DNA of 64,000 bases from Nostoc sp. MS1 (GTDB lineage: Bacteria > Cyanobacteriota > Cyanobacteriia > Cyanobacteriales > Nostocaceae). Where the stretch lies: assembly GCF_019976755.1 (NCBI RefSeq), contig NZ_AP023441.1, forward strand, positions 4,275,501 through 4,339,500, written 5' to 3'. Made by a program: the position numbers and the translations under genes. The notes beneath the pieces are model-generated. The model did no database searches, was not told the origin of the DNA, and saw only the letters and a program-made list of their open reading frames with translations. Positions 1 through 8,548 of this stretch are shown here, piece by piece (position 1 is the stretch's first letter; each line of letters opens with the position of its first letter).

Positions 1-1
1 A

Positions 2-664
2 GTTATGCCCCAGTTGGGTGTAGATGAAACTCTATTTACACCCAAAGCACAACCAGAATTAGCTGCCAAGTTGGGCATTAACATAGGTGAATTTGTTATT
101 GGTTTCGTTGGACGATTTGTGCCAGAAAAAGGTTTACTGACACTGTTACAGGCATTAACTAAATTACCCTTAGAAAAACCTTGGAAATTACTATTATTAG
201 GTCGAGGCCCATTACAAGAGGAATTAATTAAAATTGCTTCAGACAATAATATTCAAGATAGGGTTATTTTGGTAGAAAGCGTACCTCATAACGAAGTAGC
301 CAACTATATTAATTTAATGAGTACTTTGCTACTTCCTTCAGAAACAACTTATCAATTTAAAACTTTAACTGCTGCTGGTTGGAAGGAACAATTTGGTCAT
401 GTATTAATCGAGGCAATGGCTTGTCAAGTCCCAGTTATTGGTTCTGATTCCGGCGAAATACCTCATGTAATTGGTGATGCGGGTTTAGTCTTTCCTGAAG
501 GTGATGTCCAAGCATTAGCTAACTGTTTATTACAACTGATGGAAAACCCATATTTAACTCAAGAACTTGGTGAAAAAGGTTATCAAAAATCTATGGTGCA
601 ATACACAAATAAAGCCTTAGCCAAGCAACAATATGAGTTTTACCAAGAATTAGTTAATATTTAG
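2..664 (+). CDS. Glycosyltransferase, GT4 family (3' part only)
   Basis: This is the C-terminal half of a GT-B fold glycosyltransferase that probably transfers a sugar from a nucleotide sugar during exopolysaccharide or lipopolysaccharide synthesis. The visible 220 residues contain the glycosyltransferase group 1 domain: a phosphate-binding stretch (IGFVGRFVPEKGL), then the acceptor/donor motif around FGHVLIEAMACQVPVIGSDSGEIP with the E-x7-E-like pattern. GT4 enzymes are usually 350-420 residues and the frame is open to the left edge, so the gene starts outside the window; the first ATG at 5 is internal. A second GT4 gene follows 79 bp downstream on the same strand. Acceptor and donor cannot be told from sequence. 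Confidence 0.85.
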   Translation, partial: VMPQLGVDETLFTPKAQPELAAKLGINIGEFVIGFVGRFVPEKGLLTLLQALTKLPLEKPWKLLLLGRGPLQEELIKIASDNNIQDRVILVESVPHNEVANYINLMSTLLLPSETTYQFKTLTAAGWKEQFGHVLIEAMACQVPVIGSDSGEIPHVIGDAGLVFPEGDVQALANCLLQLMENPYLTQELGEKGYQKSMVQYTNKALAKQQYEFYQELVNI

Positions 665-671
665 ATAAACT

Positions 672-732
672 CTTCTCTGTGCCTTTGTGCCTCTGTGGTG
701 AAATTAAACACAGAGGCACAGAGACACAGAGT
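672..732. repeat. Imperfect palindromic repeat between the two glycosyltransferase genes
   Basis: The left arm (ctctgtgcctttgtgcctctgtg) is mirrored by a right arm reading cacagaggcacagagacacagag after a short AT-rich spacer, so the RNA could fold into a long hairpin. Its arms are built from degenerate heptamer-like units (gtgcctc/tgtgcct). It may stop or slow transcription between the genes, but no U-run follows. Similar low-complexity palindromes are common between Nostoc genes. Confidence 0.6.
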
Positions 733-743
733 TTTAAACAAAC

Positions 744-1913
744 ATGAAAATTCTCCAAATTGTTCCTTCAATTTCTTTGATTTATGGCGGCCCTAGTCAA
801 ATGGTATTAGGGTTAGCACCTGCGTTAGCTAAAGCTGGGGCGGAAGTGACAGTAATTACAACTGATAGTAATGGTGATAGTGGTCAAGAACCTTTAGATG
901 TACCGTTGAATGTTCCTATTAAACAAGATGGTTATGAAATCATCTATTTCCGTTGTTCTCCATTCCGCCGTTATAAGTTCTCTTTGGATTTACTCAAATG
1001 GTTAAATGTTCACGCTCATGAATATGATATAGCTCATATCCATGCTTTATTTTCTCCTGTAAGTAGTGCGACGGCTACTGTATGCCGTTTCAAAAAACTA
1101 CCTTATATTTTGCGACCATTAGGAACTCTTGACCCGGCTGATTTACAGAAGAAAAAGCAATTAAAAAAGTTATATGTAGAAATTATCGAACGGCGTAATT
1201 TAGCTGGTGCAGCAGCAATTCATTTTACCAGTGAACAAGAAGCAAAAATATCTGCAAGATTTGGCGTAAATACCCATGATTTAGTTATTCCTTTGGGTGT
1301 TATCGCTTTGCAAAAACCAGCAGATAATGCAGTGCTGAATAAATTAGGAATACCTCAAGGTGTGCCATTAATATTATTTATGTCGCGGATTGAACCTAAA
1401 AAGGGTTTAAATCTATTAATACCTGCTTTAGAAAAGTTACTCGCCTCTAATAATAACTTTCATTTTGTCTTAGCGGGAACTAACCCCCAAGACCCAGATT
1501 ATGAACAACAAATAAAAGACCAAATTACTAATTCATCACTGCGATCGCACACTACGATTACAGGCTTTGTTACTGGTGAATTAAAAGCTAGTTTACTACA
1601 AGTAGCCAATCTATTCGTCCTCCCTTCCTACTACGAAAACTTTGGTATCGCCGTAGCTGAAGCAATGGTTGCAGGTATACCCGTAGTCATTTCCGATCAA
1701 GTGCATATCTGGGAACAAGTGCGTGATAGCAACTCAGGCTGGGTAGGCAAAACAGAGGTAGAATCACTTGTGGAATTATTACAACAAGCACTACAAAATC
1801 CCCAAGAACGCCAACGTCGAGGACTAAACGCCCAAAATTATGCCTTACAAAATTTTAGCTGGGATGCGATCGCCCAACAAATGATTCAAGCGTATCGGGA
1901 GGTGAGGGAGTAG
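744..1913 (+). CDS. Glycosyltransferase, GT4 family
   Basis: Complete 389-residue GT-B glycosyltransferase, the normal length for GT4. The N-terminal acceptor domain opens with MKILQIVPSISLIYGGPSQM, typical of enzymes that scan for a glycine-rich loop near the start. The C-terminal donor domain holds FMSRIEPKKGLNLLIPAL and the signature YENFGIAVAEAMVAGIPVV with the two conserved glutamates that contact the nucleotide sugar. The ATG start gives the usual family N-terminus. It follows another GT4 gene in the same direction, so both probably belong to a polysaccharide assembly cluster that extends to the left. Substrate unknown. Confidence 0.88.
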   Translation: MKILQIVPSISLIYGGPSQMVLGLAPALAKAGAEVTVITTDSNGDSGQEPLDVPLNVPIKQDGYEIIYFRCSPFRRYKFSLDLLKWLNVHAHEYDIAHIHALFSPVSSATATVCRFKKLPYILRPLGTLDPADLQKKKQLKKLYVEIIERRNLAGAAAIHFTSEQEAKISARFGVNTHDLVIPLGVIALQKPADNAVLNKLGIPQGVPLILFMSRIEPKKGLNLLIPALEKLLASNNNFHFVLAGTNPQDPDYEQQIKDQITNSSLRSHTTITGFVTGELKASLLQVANLFVLPSYYENFGIAVAEAMVAGIPVVISDQVHIWEQVRDSNSGWVGKTEVESLVELLQQALQNPQERQRRGLNAQNYALQNFSWDAIAQQMIQAYREVRE

Positions 1914-1959
1914 GGGAGATGAGGGAGATAAGGGAGAATAACAACTGTCAACCAACTGA

Positions 1960-3072
1960 CTAATTCGCTCTTTCCCATAGCCGTTGAATTTCGGTGATAG
2001 TTTCTGCGTTTGGTGGTGGTATGGTTTGTACGGTTGGTTTTACCTCAGCACCGGGAATATTTTGATTCCAGGGACTTTTCGGTACAGATTTTAAATCAAC
2101 AGCATCATTTACCGGACGAAAACCATACTCAACCAATACAGACTGTTGTGCAGGTTGGGTTACAAAGTCGAGGAACTTCTTGGCTGCATCTGCCTTTCCT
2201 GAGTCAACATCCCGGCGGACAATGGCGGCTGTGGCTGTGGATTCAATCGAAGGATTGAGATAATAAATTTGATAAGGTCTACCACTACTTGCACTTGACT
2301 GTTGCCAGCGATAAAGGGCTACACTCTCGTATACTGTAGCTACATCAGCATCATTGGGGCCTCTAGTAATAAACTCTTGCAAGAGAATATCTGTAGAACG
2401 GGGTGGCTGATAAACTGATTTTTTCACTAAACTAAACAAAGACTGCACAGATGGGTTATTGAAACTATTATTATTAACTTGTCCGCCTAATTTTGCTTGT
2501 GTCCACAGGTTTAACGTTACCTGACCGCTATTAGAACGGGTGGGGTCTGTAGTAACAAAATCAAAGCTACCCCAGTCACTAGAACCACCAATTTTTTGCC
2601 AGTTACTAGCCTGCATAGCTTGTTCGACTCTTTGCCATTGAAAGCGGCCATCGGGAAACAGAACTTTACCCCTTTCCTGCCAAGCTATAGCCACCAATAT
2701 GGTTTTAGCTATAGGTCGAGGCGAGTCGTAAAAGGGGGAAGTGTTATCAGTGGCGCGGAGGCGATCGCTTAATTCTGTTAAAATTTCCCCATTAGCGGGA
2801 ATTAATACAGTTGGTTTAAAATCATTTTTTTGGTCAATATATTTATTGACCATATCCTGGGAACCTTGAAATTTTAGTTCCAATTTAATATCTGGATGTT
2901 CCTGCTGAAACTTGGTTGCTAACTGTTGTAATGGTTCTTGTAATTCTGTTCCACTGACAATAATTACAGTTTGTTGTGACCCAGGCAGTGGGACATAAGT
3001 GAAAACTAATGATGCAGCAAGAATTGCAGTGGATGTATAAACTTGGGAAGACTTGGACTTTTTCTTAGCCAT
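1960..3072 (-). CDS. Membrane-anchored solute-binding-like protein (SBP family, third gene of VWA operon)
   Basis: 370-residue protein with a basic N-terminus and one hydrophobic segment (about 11-27) that acts as uncleaved anchor or signal; no lipobox cysteine is present. The rest resembles bacterial extracellular solute-binding proteins (SBP_bac_11-like): a first lobe from about 35 (VIIVSGTELQEPLQQLATKF) and a hinge/second lobe region with PTRSNSG at 177-183. The same PTRSNSG motif occurs in the lipoprotein encoded at 3859-5571, so the two domains are probably homologous. It is the last gene of a three-gene minus-strand unit, 28 bp after its neighbour. No permease or ATPase is linked, which argues against ordinary ABC import. 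Function unknown. Confidence 0.75.
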   Translation of the reverse strand: MAKKKSKSSQVYTSTAILAASLVFTYVPLPGSQQTVIIVSGTELQEPLQQLATKFQQEHPDIKLELKFQGSQDMVNKYIDQKNDFKPTVLIPANGEILTELSDRLRATDNTSPFYDSPRPIAKTILVAIAWQERGKVLFPDGRFQWQRVEQAMQASNWQKIGGSSDWGSFDFVTTDPTRSNSGQVTLNLWTQAKLGGQVNNNSFNNPSVQSLFSLVKKSVYQPPRSTDILLQEFITRGPNDADVATVYESVALYRWQQSSASSGRPYQIYYLNPSIESTATAAIVRRDVDSGKADAAKKFLDFVTQPAQQSVLVEYGFRPVNDAVDLKSVPKSPWNQNIPGAEVKPTVQTIPPPNAETITEIQRLWERAN

Positions 3073-3100
3073 AAAATTACTTTCTCATCTTGGTTATCTA

Positions 3101-3826
3101 TTATTTACGAACCAACAAATCGAGATTTTCTGTTAGGCTATTTAGTTCATCACTCAGTAAAATCATGCCATTAATTTGCTCAGAATCGCTCAAGTCTGAG
3201 TTACGTATTTTTGTTTGCAAACGCTGTAATAAACCCGCCGAATCTTGAATCAGAGTATAAATATTTATAATTCTTGCAAGTCTAGTATCTTCACCCTCTT
3301 TTGTTAATTTTATATTCCGTTGCAAACTATCTGCTAATTGTTGCCAATGTTGTTTAGCAACCCCAGAACTAGATTGAATTTTCTGTTTAACTTCCTGCAA
3401 TTGTTTTTGCAATGTATCAACTGATAGTAAAGAGTTATTACCATTGATATTCCATACTAGATTATCAATTTTGCCAGGGATTTCAACAAGGCGATCGCCA
3501 CTCATTTGAATCCCTGCTAAAAGTTCCAATTGAAAAGCATCTGTAAGTAATTTCTTCGCTTCCAATTGTAACTCATTCGCTTGATTAACCAAGGCTAAAG
3601 CCGAGACTTTTACATTATTAATTTCCAGTTCCAACTCTGGATTATTTAACTCTAAATACTGTGGTTCCCGTGAATTGAAAAAACTAGCTCCAGCAACAGT
3701 AATTCCCACCGCCACAGGAATTATTACCAAACTCGGCAACCGTAAAAACCTCACCCCAACAAATAAACTCACCCCTCCAATAAACACAGCTACCGGATAA
3801 TAAAATGGATTCGCTAACTTCACCAT
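3101..3826 (-). CDS. Membrane-anchored coiled-coil protein of unknown function (middle gene of VWA operon)
   Basis: I do not recognise a named family. The 241-residue protein has two hydrophobic segments near the N-terminus (about 8-27 and 30-50, separated by a short RFLRLPS turn). After residue 55 it is a long charged, helix-favouring region with heptad-like leucine spacing (for example LQKQLQEVKQKIQ and LLQRLQTKIRNSDLSD), so it is likely a membrane hairpin carrying a coiled coil. It lies 32 bp after the VWA/solute-binding lipoprotein gene and 28 bp before a second solute-binding-like gene, so the three are probably co-transcribed and may act together at the cell envelope. Confidence 0.75.
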   Translation of the reverse strand: MVKLANPFYYPVAVFIGGVSLFVGVRFLRLPSLVIIPVAVGITVAGASFFNSREPQYLELNNPELELEINNVKVSALALVNQANELQLEAKKLLTDAFQLELLAGIQMSGDRLVEIPGKIDNLVWNINGNNSLLSVDTLQKQLQEVKQKIQSSSGVAKQHWQQLADSLQRNIKLTKEGEDTRLARIINIYTLIQDSAGLLQRLQTKIRNSDLSDSEQINGMILLSDELNSLTENLDLLVRK

Positions 3827-3858
3827 AATCTCAAAACCCTCAGCGCCTACATCTGTGT

Positions 3859-5571
3859 TTAAAATTCCACCTGCAAATTTGACATCAACCGCGAAATTGT
3901 TTCAGGATCACCCTTAGAATAGTAACCCCCATTTGATTCAGCAATTTTCTTTAAAGCATCGGGATTAAATTCCCCTTCTTTCCCATAACCAACGGTAAAA
4001 AAGCCGATGCGTTGGTCAGTAGAAAAACCACTCTTTTGTAATTCTGTTGATAGCTGATCTAAAGATATTTCAGAACTAGAATCTTCACCATCAGTTAAGA
4101 TTAAAACTGCATTAATTGCCTCTGGACGACGATTTTTCTGTAACCAATTCCGCGCTTGCAAAGCAGCATCATATAATTTTGTGCCACCATCAGCCTTGAG
4201 ACTACTAATAAATTGCAAACCGCGATCGCGTCCTGCGGGAGTACCATCAACTAATACAGGCTCTCTAATTTGTGAGTCAAAATCAATTAAAGCAATTTGC
4301 TCTTTTTTGCCCAAATTCTTAATATAATTTTGTAGAGTATTTTGGACGGCTGGTAACTTATTACCCTCCATCGACCCAGAAGAATCAACCACAACCACAA
4401 CCAAAGATGGTTTTTTAGAAGCTTCTTGCCAAGACTTCAGCATTGCATCCACGACTTCCGGCTTTGGTGGTCGCAGAGAATCATACTTTGCCTGTGCTAC
4501 TACACCAAACTCAGGAGAAAACTTTGCCCCCAAAGCTACCCCAGGTGTTCCCGGACGTAAACCTAAGTCAGTGGCAATTTTTTGTGTATCAGGCGATCGC
4601 CAATAAGTGATAAACTTGTCCGCAGCCGCCTTCTCATTAGCATTCACCCAAGGCGCATTAGGCACAATAGCCCTCATATTAGAAGTAAATGTGGACTTGG
4701 GATAAACCGCCTCATAACGCTCCTGTCCCGGTTGCAAGCTAGAATTGGCAGCAATGACGCTAGATTCATACACCGACCCTACAGAAGCCCAAAAAGGCCC
4801 ATTCTTCACCATTGCTTGGGCGAGAGAATTGGTAGAAACCCCATAACGAGTAATCTTGCTTTGAATTTGCTGAATTTGCGGCTGAAATTTCTGCACATCA
4901 GCCAGCGTCAAATCTTCTGGACGCTTACCAGAAACACTAGTATATTGCGCTACTAATGTTTGCAAACCCGAATTAGAACGAGTTGGTGCAGTATGGACAT
5001 AATTAACTGTGATAGATGGTGCAGTCGGATCGATATCTTTGTGAGTTTTTGCCGTTACCAAAGCTTTGTAAGGATCTGGAACCTTACGTAAACCAGAGGC
5101 TACATCTGCCTGTGCCATAAACACCATTGGCGTATTAGCCAACAATGGTGCGTCAGTAATTTCGGGAATATAATTCTGCCCAGGAAAAACTTGATTAATC
5201 CGATAAATTAACTGACTGTGATAAATATCGCCATCTAAAGAGATTATTGTCGGAAATTCATCTGATTCCTCGTCTAAAGTCCCATTCTTCAATCTAGTTG
5301 CCAAATTTACCAACTTGGTAACGATATCACCACTACCCTGTGCTTCACACTCCACCCGAAAAGCATTACCATTATCTAACTTGGGTTGCGTTGCATTAAA
5401 ATTTTTTGCGGCTTGGTTACAAAAGTCTCCTAAAGCACTACCTACCAAAACTTTGATTTTTAAACCCGTAAAATTATCCGTTGAGTTCGATGCACTGGTA
5501 CAAGCGGTTAGTAACAGAACACTCCCAACCACTACGAGGCACTTATTTAACCAAGACCCTTTGCGAATCAT
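3859..5571 (-). CDS. Lipoprotein with solute-binding domain fused to a VWA domain
   Basis: 570-residue exported protein. A type II signal peptide ends in the lipobox LTAC (C24). Residues about 38-360 look like an SBP_bac_11-type substrate-binding domain and contain PTRSNSG at 196-202. Residues about 388-560 form a von Willebrand factor A domain with an intact MIDAS metal site: DSSGS at 396-400, the threonine of GGTKLYD (T464) and the aspartate of LTDGED (D494). VWA domains usually mediate metal-dependent protein contacts. First gene of a tight three-gene operon; the region upstream (5572-5934) is shared with a divergent peroxiredoxin gene. In some bacteria similar proteins sit by TelA/Ter stress genes, but none are here. 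Ligand unknown. Confidence 0.85.
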   Translation of the reverse strand: MIRKGSWLNKCLVVVGSVLLLTACTSASNSTDNFTGLKIKVLVGSALGDFCNQAAKNFNATQPKLDNGNAFRVECEAQGSGDIVTKLVNLATRLKNGTLDEESDEFPTIISLDGDIYHSQLIYRINQVFPGQNYIPEITDAPLLANTPMVFMAQADVASGLRKVPDPYKALVTAKTHKDIDPTAPSITVNYVHTAPTRSNSGLQTLVAQYTSVSGKRPEDLTLADVQKFQPQIQQIQSKITRYGVSTNSLAQAMVKNGPFWASVGSVYESSVIAANSSLQPGQERYEAVYPKSTFTSNMRAIVPNAPWVNANEKAAADKFITYWRSPDTQKIATDLGLRPGTPGVALGAKFSPEFGVVAQAKYDSLRPPKPEVVDAMLKSWQEASKKPSLVVVVVDSSGSMEGNKLPAVQNTLQNYIKNLGKKEQIALIDFDSQIREPVLVDGTPAGRDRGLQFISSLKADGGTKLYDAALQARNWLQKNRRPEAINAVLILTDGEDSSSEISLDQLSTELQKSGFSTDQRIGFFTVGYGKEGEFNPDALKKIAESNGGYYSKGDPETISRLMSNLQVEF

Positions 5572-5934
5572 GTATTTATCCTAGTATGCCGTTTATGCAA
5601 AATCTCGACATTATATAACTAGTAACGATTCATTTATTAACACAATCCATGCAAATTAGTGTCAAATGGCACTAATTACCAAAAACCACAAATCTTGACC
5701 CAACGATTCCAGAAAATTAGTCAAACAAATTAATTAACCACCAGGAAAAAAGTCATCCTATTTATGTAATAATCAGAACTCGCCAGTGTTATTCCCCATC
5801 AAAACAGTCTGCTTGAGGGTTGAGAAATTAAAATTTTGTTAAAAACTACTTAAAGCCGATGGGGAAACCGATATTTGTTGATCGTTATGGCAAGATAGAA
5901 TACACAGGCCTTACTTAACTACAGGGAATCTCTT
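5572..5934. other. Divergent intergenic region, VWA operon / peroxiredoxin
   Basis: AT-rich 363-bp region between two divergently transcribed genes, so it must hold both promoters. The only clear structure is a perfect inverted repeat at 5654-5677 (listed separately). A TAATAAT-like box around 5766-5772 could belong to the peroxiredoxin promoter, but no convincing -35 partner can be assigned. No further gene or repeat family seen. Confidence 0.5.
5654..5677. promoter_or_regulatory. Inverted repeat AATTAGTG-N8-CACTAATT, possible operator
   Basis: Two perfect 8-base arms (AATTAGTG and CACTAATT) are separated by 8 bases. The site is about 80 bp upstream of the VWA lipoprotein start and 260 bp from the peroxiredoxin start. 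The symmetry suits a dimeric repressor or activator; a transcript hairpin is the alternative. No regulator gene lies beside it. Confidence 0.35.
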
Positions 5935-6573
5935 ATGGCTCTCCGTCTTGGTGATACAGTACCCAACTTTACACAAGCCTCCACACACGGCGATATAGAT
6001 TTTTACGAATGGGCTGGTGACAGCTGGGTTGTGCTGTTTTCACACCCTGCTGACTACACCCCAGTTTGCACAACAGAATTAGGCACAGTTGCCAAACTCA
6101 AACCAGAATTTGACAAGCGTAATGTTAAAGCGATCGCCCTCAGCGTTGATGATGTAGAATCGCATAAAGGCTGGGTAGGTGATATCGAAGAAACTCAAAG
6201 CACCACCCTCAACTATCCAATTTTGGCAGACGCAGATCGTAAAGTTTCTGACCTTTACGACATGATTCACCCCAACGCTAACGCAGCCGTCACAGTACGC
6301 TCTGTATTTGTGATTGATCCCAACAAAAAACTGCGCCTCACCTTCACCTATCCCCCCAGCACTGGACGCAACTTTGACGAACTGTTGCGAGTAATCGATT
6401 CCTTGCAACTCACCGACAACTACAGCGTAGCGACCCCAGCCGATTGGAAAGATGGTGAAGATTGCGTAATTGTTCCTTCCCTCAAAGACCCAGAAGTCTT
6501 AAAAGAAAAATTCCCCAAAGGCTACAAAGAAGTTAAACCCTATCTGCGTTTAACACCCCAGCCTAACAAGTAA
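5935..6573 (+). CDS. 1-Cys peroxiredoxin (Prx6 family)
   Basis: 212-residue thiol peroxidase that reduces hydrogen peroxide and alkyl hydroperoxides in the cytoplasm. The peroxidatic site is HPADYTPVCTTE with C45 as catalytic cysteine and T42 and the downstream arginine of the family (R around 122, VRSVFVIDPN). No resolving cysteine sits at the 2-Cys position, and the length of about 210 with the long C-terminal dimerisation arm (LTDNYSVATPADWKDGEDCVI) fits the Prx6/1-Cys class, which accepts electrons from external thiols. Monocistronic, divergent from the VWA operon. Confidence 0.93.
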   Translation: MALRLGDTVPNFTQASTHGDIDFYEWAGDSWVVLFSHPADYTPVCTTELGTVAKLKPEFDKRNVKAIALSVDDVESHKGWVGDIEETQSTTLNYPILADADRKVSDLYDMIHPNANAAVTVRSVFVIDPNKKLRLTFTYPPSTGRNFDELLRVIDSLQLTDNYSVATPADWKDGEDCVIVPSLKDPEVLKEKFPKGYKEVKPYLRLTPQPNK

Positions 6574-6667
6574 TACCAATTCAAAATTCAAGAACTTATA
6601 ACTTACAAGAGTTTCTGAGTTTTAGATAATTGGTGTAAACCCAAAAACCAATCCCATCTATATTTAA

Positions 6668-6724
6668 GACGCAAAGAAGCAAAGTTTAATCTTCGCCTCT
6701 TTGCGTCTTTGCGTCTTTGCGTGA
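6668..6724. repeat. Palindromic repeat with tttgcgtc units
   Basis: A left arm (gacgcaaagaagcaaag) is mirrored by three tandem copies of tttgcgtc-like units on the right. It overlaps a possible TTG start for the following gene, which is why that start was not chosen. Intergenic low-complexity repeat of the type dispersed in Nostoc genomes. Confidence 0.55.
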
Positions 6725-6755
6725 GAATAAAAATAAATCCGTTGGGCAAAGCATC

Positions 6756-7340
6756 ATGCTATCATCACCCTTAATAATTCAAATTCCGCCATCAATGCAA
6801 ATGACAGACGAGCAGTTTTTTGAGTTCTGTCAAATCAACCGTGACTTACAAATTGAGCGCGATAAATTTGGACACATTTCAATCATGCCGCCTACAGGTT
6901 CAGAGACAGGAAATCGTAACTTTAATGTAGCTTTACAGCTAGGGGTTTGGTCAGAGAAAGATGGTACAGGTCTTTGCTTTGACTCCAGCGCAGGATTTAC
7001 ATTATCAACAGGAGCAGAACGTTCTCCCGATGCCTCATGGATAAAATCAGAACGATGGAATAGTCTCACACCCCAACAGCAACAAAGATTTGCGCCAATA
7101 TGTCCTGATTTTGTCGTAGAACTGCGATCGCCTAGTGATAACCTGCAACCCCTCAAAGATAAAATGACAGAATATATGCAGGAACCAGGGGTACAGTTAG
7201 GCTTGTTAATTGATAGAAAAAATCGTCAACTATATATTTACCGCCCTCAACAACCACTTCAATGTTTAGATAATCCTGACACAGTTAGCTGCGACCCTGA
7301 ACTACCAGGATTTGTCTTAAATATGACTAAAATTTGGTAA
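6756..7340 (+). CDS. Uma2 family nuclease-like protein (DUF820)
   Basis: 194 residues from the ATG at 6756. The frame can be extended to a TTG at 6717, but that codon lies in a tttgcgtc repeat and the extra 13 residues are not family-like. Visible family features: PPSMQMTDEQFFEFCQIN at the N-terminus, ERDKFGHISIMPPTGSETG, and the PD-(D/E)XK-like core with SPDASWI, PDFVVELRSPSD (D and E before the strand) and the downstream LIDRKNRQLYIYRP. Uma2/DUF820 proteins are greatly expanded in cyanobacteria, with unproven roles; nuclease activity is inferred from the fold. Monocistronic. Confidence 0.85.
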   Translation: MLSSPLIIQIPPSMQMTDEQFFEFCQINRDLQIERDKFGHISIMPPTGSETGNRNFNVALQLGVWSEKDGTGLCFDSSAGFTLSTGAERSPDASWIKSERWNSLTPQQQQRFAPICPDFVVELRSPSDNLQPLKDKMTEYMQEPGVQLGLLIDRKNRQLYIYRPQQPLQCLDNPDTVSCDPELPGFVLNMTKIW

Positions 7341-7493
7341 ATAAAAACTTTTATAAATTGAAACCCAATACTGTGTTCCATCAACACTGAGTTCTATTTC
7401 AATAATATTAATTTCTATTCAAAAATAATTATTGAGGAATAGGAAAGGCAGTAATCAACAAATGATCCTACTCCCTATTCCCCGCTCCCCGTA

Positions 7494-8243
7494 TTAGCTA
7501 GTCGGCGGCAATGCTTCCGGTGGTGCTTCTGCGGGGGGAGCAAGTACCGCATCAGGCGCAATTTCTTCTACAGGTATGGGTTCCTTATCTTCCGGTTCAG
7601 GATGTGGCTGTGCAGCTTCCACCAATTCAGGGGATGGGGGATTAGGTGGAATAACTTCTGGGATCACTTCCGTTGTAGATTCTGTCTTAGTAGCAACATC
7701 TACCACTGGAGTTTCCACTGTAGGAGAGGTTTCAATAGTAGTAACTGCCTCCTGAGTTGGTTGTTCTGTTTTATCGATAATCTCAACAGATGGTTTTTTT
7801 GTACTTGCTGTTGGGGTAGTTGTAGCTTTTTTAGTATCTGTCTTTTGTGCCTTATTTTTCAACCCTCCCAAGGTGTTGCCAATACCTTGCTGTAACTGAG
7901 CAACTTTTTCTTGTAAAGAGAATTTAGCTGCTTGTTCTTGGATAGTTGATTTTACAGCTTCAGCACTAGGAACGGCGGTTTGTTGTGCCTGTGGGGTTAC
8001 TAAGCGACGTAATGAGAGAGTTTGCCAACCAAACCAGACTAACAGCGCCACACTAGCTATATGACCCAGTAATAATCCTCCAGTAATTTTCGGTGCAAAC
8101 ACCCACAAAACTAGAGCATAAAAAAGTCCTACTCCACTCCAAATAAAATCATTCTTGCGGTGGATTTCGGGGAAGAAGAAAGCTGAAATGTATATTGCTA
8201 AACTACCAAGGCCAACCACCAAGGCTAGGATATTTGCCAGCAT
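7494..8243 (-). CDS. ycf66: Ycf66 family protein
   Basis: 249 residues from ATG 8243, which has an AAGGAG ribosome binding site 9 bases upstream. An upstream start at 8378 is possible by frame but that 45-residue extension is translated from intergenic heptamer repeats. The N-terminal 100 residues are the Ycf66 domain with three or four hydrophobic segments (MLANILALVVGLGSLAIYIS; LFYALVLWVFAPK; LLLGHIASVALLVWFGWQ). The remainder is a low-complexity, Thr/Glu/Pro-rich tail (for example PPNPPSPELVEAAQPHPEPE), probably disordered in the cytoplasm. Ycf66 is conserved in cyanobacteria and some plastids; its function is not known to me. Confidence 0.88.
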   Translation of the reverse strand: MLANILALVVGLGSLAIYISAFFFPEIHRKNDFIWSGVGLFYALVLWVFAPKITGGLLLGHIASVALLVWFGWQTLSLRRLVTPQAQQTAVPSAEAVKSTIQEQAAKFSLQEKVAQLQQGIGNTLGGLKNKAQKTDTKKATTTPTASTKKPSVEIIDKTEQPTQEAVTTIETSPTVETPVVDVATKTESTTEVIPEVIPPNPPSPELVEAAQPHPEPEDKEPIPVEEIAPDAVLAPPAEAPPEALPPTS

Positions 8244-8548
8244 TTTATAGGTTACTCCTTTTGTTTGGAATTGGGGGTCTGGAACAGTGGACAGTTGACA
8301 GTGAAAAGTGAACTGTGGAAATAAGCTGACAACTGACAACTGTTCCCAGTACCTAACCCCCAACCCCCAATTTCGCAAATTTTACAAGTTAATTGCGGAT
8401 TTGGATACAAATTAAAACTATTTATCTGTGTTCCCTGCGAGCTTTTATTCTGCAAATTAACTCTTAATGTCTTCTTTAGGGGAGAAGTGAAAAACTCGTT
8501 TTACCCTTAAAGATGAAAGAACCTGCAAGAGTTAGCCAAACATAGTTT
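8244..8548. other. Intergenic region with STRR tract, ycf66 / gnd
   Basis: 305 bp between divergent genes. About 8278-8372 is a tract of degenerate heptamers (gacagtt/gacaact type) and runs of ccccaac, which forms an imperfect palindrome. The remainder is AT-rich and should contain the gnd promoter; no box can be assigned with confidence. Confidence 0.5.

Noticed and set aside
8244..8455. N-terminal extension of the Ycf66 frame and an adjacent small frame
   Set aside because: Encoded by heptamer repeats; the internal ATG at 8243 has a clear AAGGAG site and the family N-terminus.
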